The notes under the pieces were generated by a model, which worked only from the letters and a program-made list of their open reading frames with translations, ran no database searches and had not been told where the DNA came from. Both the position numbers and the translations under genes were made by a program. DNA of 64,000 bases from Himantopus leucocephalus (taxonomy: Eukaryota; Chordata; Aves; Charadriiformes; Recurvirostridae): contig RSEF01000031.1 in NCBI GenBank assembly GCA_003993805.1, forward strand, positions 28,017,920-28,081,919, read 5' to 3'. Positions 30,925 to 40,314 of the stretch are shown one piece after another (position 1 is the first letter of the stretch; every line of letters begins with the position of its first letter).

Positions 30925-33900
30925 CTAAAAGAACAAAAAAAACACTCACAGAAAAATAGCTGTCAAGGTTGCTACATGGAGTTTTCACTAATAACTGTGC
31001 AATGAAAACTCAGTAAATTGTGAATGTCCTTGACAGAATGCTGCCCTTCTCCATAAAGATGCTGTCAGTAATAGGTGGTGGTTGGGACATTAATGGGCCT
31101 AGGAAGAGGGGTACAGGAATGGCACATGCTCAGCATGATTTAGAATTATTTGACATTGGAAATGTTTAGGACAGCAGTTCCTTTTTAGTATATTGTCCTC
31201 CTCTGTGTCAGGGAACCTTTCAGCTCGCATTCTTGAGGGTCACAGCAAACAAAACCACAGAAAAACAGCAAACCCAAACCATTTGTTTCTATATTTGTAT
31301 ACAAGAAAGAACATAGCAACATCAGTGGTTTTTTGCCTGCTTGACTGAGACAATAGCTACTTCTCCAGCAAATGGCTGATTCATCTACGTTTTTGATAGT
31401 TTTGAAAGATTTGGCTTAGCAGAGCAACACTGGAGTTTGATGATGTCATTAACTTTCCAACCATTACAAGTGCCTTGAAATATTTTGGGGACGTAGATGA
31501 CTGCAAAGCTTGAAGGCAGACTACCTAGTTATAGTGTAGAGAATGTCCAAAGCTGTGACAGAGAATATACACAGATGATGTATAATGCATGTTTTACGAA
31601 GTATGTATAATGCATGTGTTCATATACAACATGCCAAATCTTGGTTCAGCTGGTTTATCAGTGCTTTTAGTGTGACCAAGTCACCTCACTGGGCAAACAA
31701 GTAATTATTCTAAGCAGCTGTCCGCAGGAATAAAATAAAAAACACTGATATGAGATTACAACATTCTAATGTTTATTCAGCAAACACGTCATCATAAAAT
31801 GGTGTTGAAAGACAGTCACCATTACTTTTGAAATGTATTCCCTCCAGAGAGCAAGCAAGTAGTAAACAAGCATCATGTAATTAGGCCATTCAACCACACA
31901 CCATGAGACCAATGTCCTACTGACTGAGGGCATAAGTATCCACATATTACAAGAGAAAAGCAGGTGCGGATCCCTCAGGGACAAGGCACAACACTCAGCA
32001 AGTGAAAGCCTTGGCTTTAATGAAAGTGGGGCATCAGCATGGCGAGAGCCCTGCTACACTGATGCTAATCAAATGGGGACCTGATGCACTGGAACCTGGC
32101 TTGGGAGTGAAGCTCAAAGGAAAGCACTGCAGGGGTGGATAATAAAACTTGCACTGATTAACGTGTCATACACATGCAATGTCCTGTTTTGCTCACTAGC
32201 GAACTTGCTGATGTAATGCAGGTGCTATTGTCTGAATTCCGAGACCTGCAGCTGGCCATTACATTGGCGACTGTGCAAAGGTGGGTGCAGATGAGAGGGG
32301 AAGCGAACTATCCACGGTTACCATCACAGTGAGATAAAAGCTGCTTCGGACTCTGCATATTCATATGGGAAGAAGTGAACTACCCCAGGTTACCATAACA
32401 GGGCAAGACGTGCTTGGGACTCTACAGACTAAGATGGGAAGAAGCAAACTATCCCAGGTTACCGTGACAACAAGATAAGATGTGCTTGGGACTCCACTCT
32501 AGATGGGGGGACTATCCTGGGTTACCATAACTATGTCTTCTTGCACCCTACACCATACTTGTCTCTAGTTCTTCTGTTCCTCCAGAACCCCATTAACTGT
32601 GTTCTGAGTGAATGGAAAAGGTCAGCACTGCCGTGTATAGGCAGCACAGCCAGAGACAGAATATACTTTCATAAGCTCCCACCATAGGAGGCAAGCTATA
32701 AAGTACACTGTCAAGTACCCAGCTTAAAAACTACAGCAAGGGTTTTGTCTTCCTGAAATGAGGCACTAAGCTGCCCACAATAGATACTATGCTATAAAAG
32801 CTGCTACTGCCTTCTCTTGGATGGGTTGTGTGTCTTTACAAGGGCAAGGACACATAGTCACTTCTAATTAGACTAAAACCAAATCCTGCAAATTGCTGAT
32901 TTCTAGACAAAACAATGGCACAAGGAAGAAAATTTTCAGAAAAAAGTTAATAATAATAGTAACACTTTTGATCCTGTTCAAAGTTTCATCTTTTCTAGTG
33001 ACGTTGCTTGTAAGTACTATCTTTATAATGGAACCCAGCTTCACAATCACCAGGAAAAACTCTTTTGTGAGCTTTTGATGCTACAAAAAGAAATCAAATA
33101 GTCAGGTTTGCCATATGAGGTCTGGCTTCTGATGTAGCAAGGACATAGGCAGGCAATGGTTCCTCTCATGAGGAATATATTTAGTTTTTCTGAATAATTT
33201 TTTTAATTTAGAAAGTGGAAAGAGGACAACATATGCCACTGTACGAAAAGTAAGCAAAATCTCTAAACTGCATATTTTTGCAGAGTTAAAAAACCCAAAA
33301 CGGAAAACACCTGAAGTTTGAGTCATGAAAGACATGTAGATACAATACAGAATAAAGAACAGGTGTTCTACAGGGCCAGAATACGCTGAGGAGACTACTA
33401 AATCTTTTAGTACTTTTTACAACAGTCTCATCCCTTTTAGAGTTATTACTGAAAAGTCTTTCCTGTCTTAACATGCACAGAGAAAATCTGCTATGTCCAG
33501 GGGACCAACAAGCATTATATACTACACCTAGCTACATGACAGCATGACACCCACAAAGCTTGCATGAAGTAATCATATGAGAAGATGAGCACTCTCTGGA
33601 CTAACACATATCACACTTTTTTTGGTTTTTTGGCCTTGCTTAGGCTTTTATGTAGCGATACTAACAGATTGTCTCATTTGGGTCTTTGCATCTCCTTTTT
33701 CCAGTATCACTGAATGTTTTTTAACCTGGAATAACATCACAAATAACCCCAGCAACCCTTAAAAGCAAAAAGCAAAGAAAAAAAGGGAAAGATGAATATC
33801 TGAAGCAAAGCATTTTGAAAAATAAATACAAAAGTACAAACAATGTTTGTTACACAGGGAACATAAAATATATTTTGAATTTGCCATAACAGAACAATAA

Positions 33901-36900
33901 CCAATTTTAACAAATTGCCTGCAGTTTTAGAATATATACCAATCAGTGACCTTAAAAACAGCAGTCATCTGCCACCCAGTGTCCATTTGCCTTTTTTCCC
34001 CATCTTATAAAAACACACAACATGAAGTCTCTAGAAGACGAACAGTACTATTTGCCAACATGAACTCTACATTATTATTCATGTTCCATTTGAACATTAC
34101 TAGCAAACTAGACCACCATTAGAAATAACAAAATCAGGGTAGAGAAACTAAAGCAACATGACTGATCCTAATAAGTTATTCAATGAGGGTTAATCAGATG
34201 AGGGATTTTCTTCTCCTGAAGTGTGCACCCAAGAATGTATGGGAAGAGATTGAGCAGAAGGAAATAGCATTGGAGGAGGTCCTGAAATTAATGAGGGAGA
34301 GAAATCTGGGGGACATGGCATGAAACTAACACCCACTAATATCCTTTCCATGCTCAAATTAGCCAGCATGTGGAAAAATATTTACTTGCCTATTACCTGA
34401 AGACACAAGCTGAGTTAATTCAAGCTTCATTATGTTACCTGGAAGATCAAAAATAAATTATAGCATAATATATAGCATATAAATTATAGTGGCTGAATAA
34501 TTAGAACAGATTGACTGTTTACTGCTGGGACACTAATCAAAAACTAACCTTACAGGAAGGGATGGAGGAAGGACAGCAAAGGAAACAGAAGAGTGGACAA
34601 AAAGAGGGGAAAGAAGATAGACATAGAGCTAGTCCATTATAATTAACATGATTCCACTTCAGTTCCTGGAGTATTTATTCTATTATTATTAATTCTAGAA
34701 TAGAAACACATAGGAAAGAAATATCAACAAAAGGTAACTCTCTGTGGTTGACACCTGATGGATTTATAGAACAATGTGACAGTCAGTGGCTTCTGACTTG
34801 ACCTTCTCTTGACTTTACAGGAGTGGCTTGCTCCAGAAGGACAAAAACCTGGGACCCAGCAACAACAAAGGAATGCTAAATGAATTAAAGCTAAGGGATT
34901 AAAAGTTTAAAAGTTAATACAACACCTGCTCCTGTAGGTATGACTGAAAAAGTCTGGCCAAATGTTACTTGCAATGATGAAACAGAATGTAGACAGATAA
35001 TTGTTATAAACAATTTTTTCCTCTCCCCCCAACCCCCTAAAAACAATAAATAAGATTTTGGCTTTTAAAAGACTGCCTGGTCATGAAATTCGTGACTTGT
35101 TGCAGACTTCAAAATAAAGAATTGCTGATGGAAAAAATAAAAAGCAGACCTGTCAGGTTAGCTTAGCGTTACACTAGGTGTCAGAACACAGCCTGGCCTA
35201 AGAACCGACACATCATGTAATTGACTCATGGGGAGGTAGTAGAGGCTGATGCTCAAATGGCTCAATTCAGAGCAATGCATAAGGGGAATAATGTGTAACA
35301 GATCATGTACTTTAGAAAGACAGTCAGACAAGCAGACAGACAGACTATGTGAATACATGGACCTACTTCATCATTTTTAGTTATTCAACTATTCAAGCAT
35401 TTTAAAAATCATACTTACTTTCAGGCATTTCATTTACTGCAGCAGGACCTACAGCACTTTCAAACATCTTCAGGAAAACAGTAAGAAGTAAACAAATTCA
35501 TTATAATATGAACTAATTTAACAATCTAGCATTCATAGGAACAACTTAATACTTATTCAAAATAATTCCCCTATTCTTTGTCAAGCAGCCATTAAGCAAA
35601 ATCAAACTTAACTAATACTATATGTCTATGTTTGTGTACTTTAAAATGTCGCTTACATTTTTAAAGTTATGCAATATTTTGGAAAAAATACTTTAAAGCT
35701 GAAAGTGCATATTCAGCCACATCTGCATCAACGTCAGAACAGTCTATACTTTGTAGGAAAAACTATCATGTTTACAGTACCAGAAGTGCAATTCTATGAA
35801 CTGTAAAACAGCAGAACCACAAGTACAATTAGGAAATTTACGTTTGTAAAACACTTGAGTTCTTGGCCAATCCTACAGGACACATCCCAAAAGAAAAAAT
35901 GAAAAGCCCTAACTGCAAGCACCTGAAAGTACAGGTAATCTTCCACAGGGATTGTAGACAAATAAGGTGTGAGGACATTTTCCTCTATGTTTCTATGTAT
36001 TATGTAAAGATTGTCCAAATATCTTATAAAATTAATTAATATACCATCTATGAAATGTCTTTTAAGAAACAAATGCAAATGCATTTGCCTGTATTTAGGT
36101 CTTGTCTATTTCACTACAATGAATTATGTTTTATTCTCGTCATGCCTTGGCGTGAAATTATGACCCCTTTGAAGTAAATGGGAACTTTACCACTGATTTT
36201 ATCTGGGCATTCATGCTGGACATTCTACCTATCTAAACAACCTGCCCTTGGCTGCATCCCACTTACTTTATCAATATTTACTGCTGCTGCTTTTTTTGTT
36301 TCTTTCGAATGTGCCAACATCCTTCTTCAGATGATACCAGTGTTTTCAGACAATATTTTAGCAATAGTCTTTTTTTGAGGGAGCTGTGCAAAGTTATGTT
36401 TTCCCTAAGAAAATGTGTTGCTTCATTCTAGTTAACACCTACTAATGAAGGTCACAGGCACAAAACCACATTACTGTGAGGTAAGACAAAGATGAACTTA
36501 CCTGACAACATCTACTTCATGATAATTACTTTGATGTTCCTCTTATGAGTGGGTAAATGTACGAGAAACTACTCTTCTATAGAAGTGGGTTGTATTACCC
36601 ACTTCTGGTCAGAATGTGGCTATGGGCTTTTATCCCAGAGAGACTGAGAGTCGGGTGTTCAGGGCTGTGTTCTCCTTGGGACAGGGTGAAGGACTTAATG
36701 AAACTTATACTTCGCAGCTTTCAGATGTATTAGCTATGTAGCTCTTCACTTGTGTCAATAATAAGCACAGGGGGAAAAGGAAAGTAATCATATCCTTCAA
36801 GGAAAGGCCTCCTGTGAACCAGATGCAAAGAATTTTAGAGAAACAGACAGGTAGAGTGGTTCAAAAAAGAATGGAGAAGAGCTTGAAAGAAATAGATTAG

Positions 36901-39524
36901 AAAGTGTTCCTCTGTCATGGTTTAGGCTGGTCTGGCCACTAAATAAATAACAGATGCTCTCTTTTAACCTCTCTCACTTCTCAGAAGATAAGAGAGACAG
37001 AACAAGGGAGAGAGAAATATGGGTTGAAAAGAAACTAAACTGCTTTCATGAAATATGAAACTAAAACTATTAACAATAAAAAGAAAGGATAATAATATTA
37101 ATAAGAACATAATGAAATATATACAATATATACAAAACCAACACTGAGCTCCCAAGATGACAATCATGTCACCAACAGGCACTGAGAAAGTCATACACTT
37201 GACTCAGTGACGGATGGGAAATGGATTCAGGAACGCATGGATTGGGATCAAAGGCAGACGAACAGACAGAGTCCTCCTCAGACACCAGCCATTGAAGAAA
37301 GAGCCTGACGGCTTTGATCCCTCAGCTTTTATACTGAGCATGATGCAGAAGGGATGGAATGTCCCGTTGGTCAGTTTTGGGTCACCTGTCCTGCCCGCTC
37401 CTCCCCACAGCTGTGACCCCTCTATGCTTTTCCACTTCTGACCTTCCAACATGGCATATGGCAAAGTTCGCTGACCTTGGTTGTTATAGCAATAAGTATA
37501 AGCGAGAGCCTCTCTGCATACCATGCCTTGGTATTAACTATAAACATCAAACATTATGACTCTGAAAGAAGACACTGTCTGAAAAATACGCCCTTAATTT
37601 CGGAGAGTACAGTTCAGTTAGAAGAGATGTAACTGAAAAGTAAAATTACCGAAAAGAAAATTGGTTCTACCTCAAACCAGGACATCCTCTAAACTTCGTC
37701 TATGCCTGTTTTGCAACGGCTTAGGCAAGGTTTTGCTTGTGAAGAGACATAGTCATTCTGTCTTATGCCATTCTTTTAAAAAACAATTTTCCAACACAAA
37801 ATACTATTCACCAGAATGATAACCAATGAGCTTACAGTAGAGTACAGGAAAAACACACTGAAGATGCCTGTTCTTGATAGTTCCAGGTGTTAGTGTGGTA
37901 TGTAAAATAGTGGCAAAACCATTTGTCTGTCATTTACTTGGATCTTCATTTACATCATGTCTGCTGTAATAACAAAAATTTTGAATAGATGATAGCCATA
38001 TTAAAATTGAGGTAACATATTGCTTCCAGAACAATCACATCTGAAACACAATAAATTCAATTACCCTCCTATACACTGTTGCCATTACAGAGATTAGGTA
38101 AGAACTGTCCATGTGAGAGGTGATCTCTCATAATGACTGCTGTCAAAGCTCCAGACAATAGTATCTTAAAGAAATGTTAAAATCTATTCCGTTCCAGGAA
38201 TGGGCCTAGTACTTCATCTTAGTATGTTGAAATACACGTGAAACAAGAATAACCCATCAGTTGTAAAGAAAACTAAGATTACGCATGAATTACAGCTTGC
38301 ACAAAGCATGACACATTAGACCTTCTATCCCAAGGCATCTAACAAGTGAAAATCACCTTTTCAAAGCACGTCTTCTAATAAAACAAGAGAGGGAAAACAG
38401 GAGGAAGGCATTCTGTCTCTTTGTGTTGACCCAAGGTGCACACACTGAGAAAAATGTCACGTTTCTCAAGCAGAAACACACCAGTTCATGTAACCTTAGG
38501 AAAGAAAAAAATACATTCACATGAGACTCCTTAGTCCAGTCTTACACACACGCATCAGTCCAAGTCTGCAGGACTCTACCTCAGAGAGGACTCAATATGC
38601 CTTTAGCTTTATTACTGATAATCTCAAAAGGGTGCCAGGTTAAGATCTATCATTGGGAGTTCCCGCATTTTGTATTTTGGACTTTTCTTTTTTATCATCT
38701 CATGTAACAGGGACTGATTTCATAGACCTCAGCATTACACACAACAGAAACATTTGATACCTACAAGGAAACGAATGAGTGAAAACGATCCTTTTTTTTT
38801 TTCTTACATCTGATGAGAAGACCTGTTATGAGCAACATATTAGTATTATCCATTTGCACAACAGCCATAATCCCCTGCATTAAATAAACATCACACCACA
38901 AGAACTCCACATTTAATCTAACCTTTTCCTTGCACACCCTTTCTAGCAGACTTTATGCCTGCAACCCCAAAGAACCAGTCAGTGCCTCCTGTTTGGAGGA
39001 AAAGCGAAATAACCCACGGATGAGAAACTACGGCTACAACGAGGGCGCATTTTAATCTTCACAGGTGTATTATTATTGCAAAGGTACAACCTCATTTTAC
39101 ACTAACTTCCATTCCCAGATGAGAACCAAGCTGTGAAAAACCGAACAGGAACTCTAACAGAAGGTGTGTTCACAGATGTACATACACAAATATTCAAGCA
39201 TAGTATATGTATAAACATGCGGGCACAAACACACGCACACACACACAGGGATAGCATATACACGGCCGCACATCTGTCCATAGACGTGCGGCTTTGTTGC
39301 ACGGTGCGGTACCTCAGGCTCCCGGGATAACGGCGGTGACGAGTTTCTACACCCCCCGCACGCCCCGCGGGCCCCCTCTCCGCCCTCCCGCACCGGCTGT
39401 CTGGGCCGCCCCGCCGCGCCTCCCTGCCTGCCCGCCCCCCGGCCGGCCGGCCGCTCCGGACACGCCGCGCTGCCCGCGGCCTCACCGCCTGGACCCGCAT
39501 CTCGACCACCACCTTCGGCGGCAC
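30800..39524 (-). CDS. SPATA6L: SPATA6L (spermatogenesis-associated 6-like), partial and possibly broken
   Basis: Minus-strand gene in the position held by SPATA6L in human, between SLC1A1 and CDC37L1. Supported pieces in transcript order are exon 1 (39486-39524, PPKVVVEMRVQA), a possible decayed exon 2 near 38640-38760, a possible 18-nt exon (38357-38374, KTCFEK), a 49-nt exon (35419-35467, MFESAVGPAAVNEMPE) and a 125-nt exon (30800-30924, GDDLAFYEENTQDFLFPKHK). The last two join in phase and align without gaps to human SPATA6L around VFESAVDPGAVV and ELAYYEENTRDFLFP. Oddities: GTG replaces the expected start ATG, exon 2 is absent or carries stops, and no exon homologous to the downstream GIAPKIEF segment was found. 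It is either a diverged gene or a unitary pseudogene in progress. SPATA6-family genes are known from sperm development. Confidence 0.7.
31980..32290 (+). mobile_element. possible LTR 3' end with primer-binding-like TTGGCGAC
   Basis: A GC-richer block with an AATAAAA stretch near 32141 ends in GGCCATTACA, directly followed by TTGGCGACTGTGC at about 32264. CA followed by TTGGCGAC resembles the LTR/primer-binding-site border of some avian endogenous retroviruses. No 5' LTR end, coding remnant or target duplication was found, so this is a weak call. Confidence 0.25.
32291..32531. repeat. tandem repeat, period about 69 bp, about 3.5 copies
   Basis: Units start at 32291, 32365, 32434 and 32503 with ATG(A/G)GA(A/G), AGATGGGAAGAAG in the later copies. 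Each contains GAACTA(T/C)CCCAGGTTACC, or a close variant, and then TGCTTGGGACTC. Spacing is 74, 69 and 69 bases; the last copy is cut short after GGTTACCATAAC. Confidence 0.9.
35419..35467 (-). CDS. SPATA6L: SPATA6L 49-nt exon
   Basis: On the minus strand, acceptor CTGTTTTCCTGAAG, donor GTAAGTAT. Encodes MFESAVGPAAVNEMPE plus one base that completes Ile with the next exon. It aligns to human VFESAVDPGAVVDLLE. Confidence 0.78.
36581..36606. repeat. perfect 10-bp stem with 6-nt loop
   Basis: AGAAGTGGGT, loop TGTATT, ACCCACTTCT. It lies alone in an intron, with no T-run or other partner to suggest a function. Confidence 0.9.
36913..37684 (-). mobile_element. solo LTR of an avian endogenous retrovirus (772 bp)
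   Basis: The ends are TGTCATGGTTTAG and, inverted, TGTCCTGGTTTGAG, giving TG..CA termini. The element is flanked by a perfect 5-bp duplication TCCTC (36908-36912 and 37685-37689). A TATA box, TATAAAAG, lies on the minus strand (37326-37333), so transcription would run leftwards. There is no internal retroviral sequence, which means the provirus was lost by recombination between its LTRs. TGTCATGGTTTA starts are common in avian ERV LTRs. The 5-bp duplication fits ERV-L-like better than the 6 bp usual for alpha/beta types, but the class is not certain. Confidence 0.9.
37326..37333 (-). promoter_or_regulatory. LTR TATA box
   Basis: TATAAAAG on the minus strand in the middle of the solo LTR, where the U3/R promoter is expected. 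Confidence 0.6.
38357..38374 (-). CDS. SPATA6L: candidate 18-nt SPATA6L micro-exon
   Basis: The minus strand shows a very strong pyrimidine tract ending TTTTATTAG, then AAGACGTGCTTTGAAAAG, then GTGATT. The 18 nt encode KTCFEK in phase 0. Human SPATA6L and SPATA6 have RFEK and MVFEK directly before VFES and VFPD, and the next exon found here begins MFES. It could be chance, because 18 nt carry little information. Confidence 0.45.
38640..38760 (-). pseudogene. SPATA6L: possible decayed SPATA6L exon 2
   Basis: After a good acceptor (CGTTTCCTTGTAG) the minus strand reads VSNVSVVCNAEVYEISPCYM and R, then two stop codons, TGA and TAA (38697-38692), then KRK. The spacing of VS, VY, Y-M-R and the following lysines resembles exon 2 of the SPATA6 family (I/L-S/T-C-P-G-V, then D-V/I-Y, then Q-Y-K-K). 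The stops fall where Gln-Tyr is expected. Similarity is weak and was judged by eye. Confidence 0.28.
39224..39247. repeat. (CA)n microsatellite, impure
   Basis: CA-repeat with interruptions, near the left edge of the CpG island, in the first intron of SPATA6L. Confidence 0.9.
39486..39524 (-). CDS. SPATA6L: SPATA6L exon 1 (coding end), GTG at expected start
   Basis: The minus strand reads GTG-PPKVVVEMRVQA and then donor GTGAGG. Human SPATA6L begins MPLEVVVELQIRA and SPATA6 begins MPKVVVELQLQA. The codon aligned to Met (39522-39524) is GTG, in a poor context. The first in-frame ATG is eight codons further on (39498-39500), leaving only MRVQA from this exon. There is no in-frame ATG upstream in the open frame, whose own first start-like codon at 39764 is also GTG. 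Confidence 0.75.
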
Positions 39525-39543
39525 GCGGGCCGCAGGCGGGACC

Positions 39544-39566
39544 GGGGCCGGGGCCGGGGCCGGGGC
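39544..39566 (+). repeat. GGGGCC hexanucleotide repeat, 3.8 copies
   Basis: Three GGGGCC units plus GGGGC, continuing into GGGCGGCCGGCCGGCC. Four G-tracts in a row can form a G-quadruplex. It lies just upstream of SPATA6L exon 1. Confidence 0.9.
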
Positions 39567-39792
39567 GGGCGGCCGGCCGGCCGGGGCGGGGCCACGGCAC
39601 GTCTCAGCAGGGCCCGGCCCGGCCCAGCCCGGTCCGCGCTGCCACGGCGACGGCGGCACCCCCAACGGCCGCGGCGCGCGGCCCCGCCCCGCCCCCGCTG
39701 GCCGCGCGCCCGGCCGGGCCCCTCGCGGCGACGCCGGGTAGCGGGGGCCCCCGAGCGCGTCCACTTTATTTTTAAAAAATACATATATTTAT

Positions 39793-39809
39793 ACACACAC
39801 ACACACACA
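39793..39809. repeat. (CA)n microsatellite
   Basis: Uninterrupted CA repeat in the AT-rich break inside the CpG island. Confidence 0.92.
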
Positions 39810-39987
39810 AGTATAATTTGTGATCGTCCTCCGGTAGCCTCCAGGGAGGTGGCCGGCCCTCTGCCGGCGCGGAAGAGGCCCGACACACGGTACTCCGAGC
39901 AGGGACACGGGGGGGCGCCTCGGCGCCACAACCGCTGGCCACCGCGCGCTACCGGCGGCCGGGCCTGGCGGGGGGGGGGGGGGGGGG

Positions 39988-39996
39988 NNNNNNNNT
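39988..39996. other. assembly gap, 9 N, after a poly-G run
   Basis: A run of about 18 G leads straight into 9 Ns in the CpG island, typical of loss of sequence quality in GC-rich DNA. It lies in promoter sequence 5' of CDC37L1 exon 1. Confidence 0.95.
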
Positions 39997-40130
39997 CCTC
40001 GCCCTCGGCGGCGGGCCTCCCGCAGGGCAGGGGCAGGGGCAGGTCCGCCGGCACGGCACGGCACGGCGCGGCGCGACTGGCGCTGGCCCCGCCCGAACGG
40101 CGCCGGCAGCGCGGCGGCCCGCCTCGGTTG

Positions 40131-40159
40131 CCGGAAGTGGTGCGCTGCCTCACTTCCGG
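40131..40159. promoter_or_regulatory. paired inverted ETS (GABP-type) sites
   Basis: CCGGAAGTG (40131-40139) and its exact reverse complement CACTTCCGG (40151-40159) form a 9-bp inverted repeat with 11 bases between, about 50-80 bp before the CDC37L1 ATG. CCGGAAGTG is the ETS/GABP core, and such sites are common in bidirectional TATA-less promoters. Confidence 0.8.
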
Positions 40160-40209
40160 TGAGGTGTGTAAGAGCCGCCGGCGGCCGGGGACGGCGATCG
40201 GCGGCGGGG

Positions 40210-40314
40210 ATGGCGCTGTGGCTCCCGCGCTCACGGGACGGCGGCCCTCCGTCGGAGGAGGACGAGGCGCGGGGGCAGGCTCCCGCCTCCCGTCAGCGCC
40301 TGCCGGAAGTGCAG
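40210..40314 (+). CDS. CDC37L1: CDC37L1 exon 1 (coding part)
   Basis: ATG at 40210, 35 codons, donor GTACAT after GAAGTGCAG. Starts [20 protein letters not shown]. This N-terminus is poorly conserved with human, but its length, acidic patch and phase-0 end fit. Confidence 0.88.

Larger units (their letters stand above)
31000..35418. other. SPATA6L: SPATA6L intron; tandem repeat and possible LTR remnant
   Basis: No coding exon recognised. It contains the 69-bp-period tandem array at 32291-32531 and, just before it, a possible LTR end. The remainder is AT-rich without recognisable elements. Confidence 0.6.

Noticed and set aside
33102..33474. Two overlapping minus-strand frames considered as SPATA6L exons
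   Set aside because: Neither carries a SPATA6-family motif, and the exons at 35419-35467 and 30800-30924 already join in phase with nothing missing between them.
35158..35358. Minus-strand frame with SISLYYLPMSQLHD, considered as SPATA6L exon 2
   Set aside because: The resemblance to VYLGVYLMNQYLET is superficial, and it lies on the wrong side of the 35419-35467 exon in transcript order.
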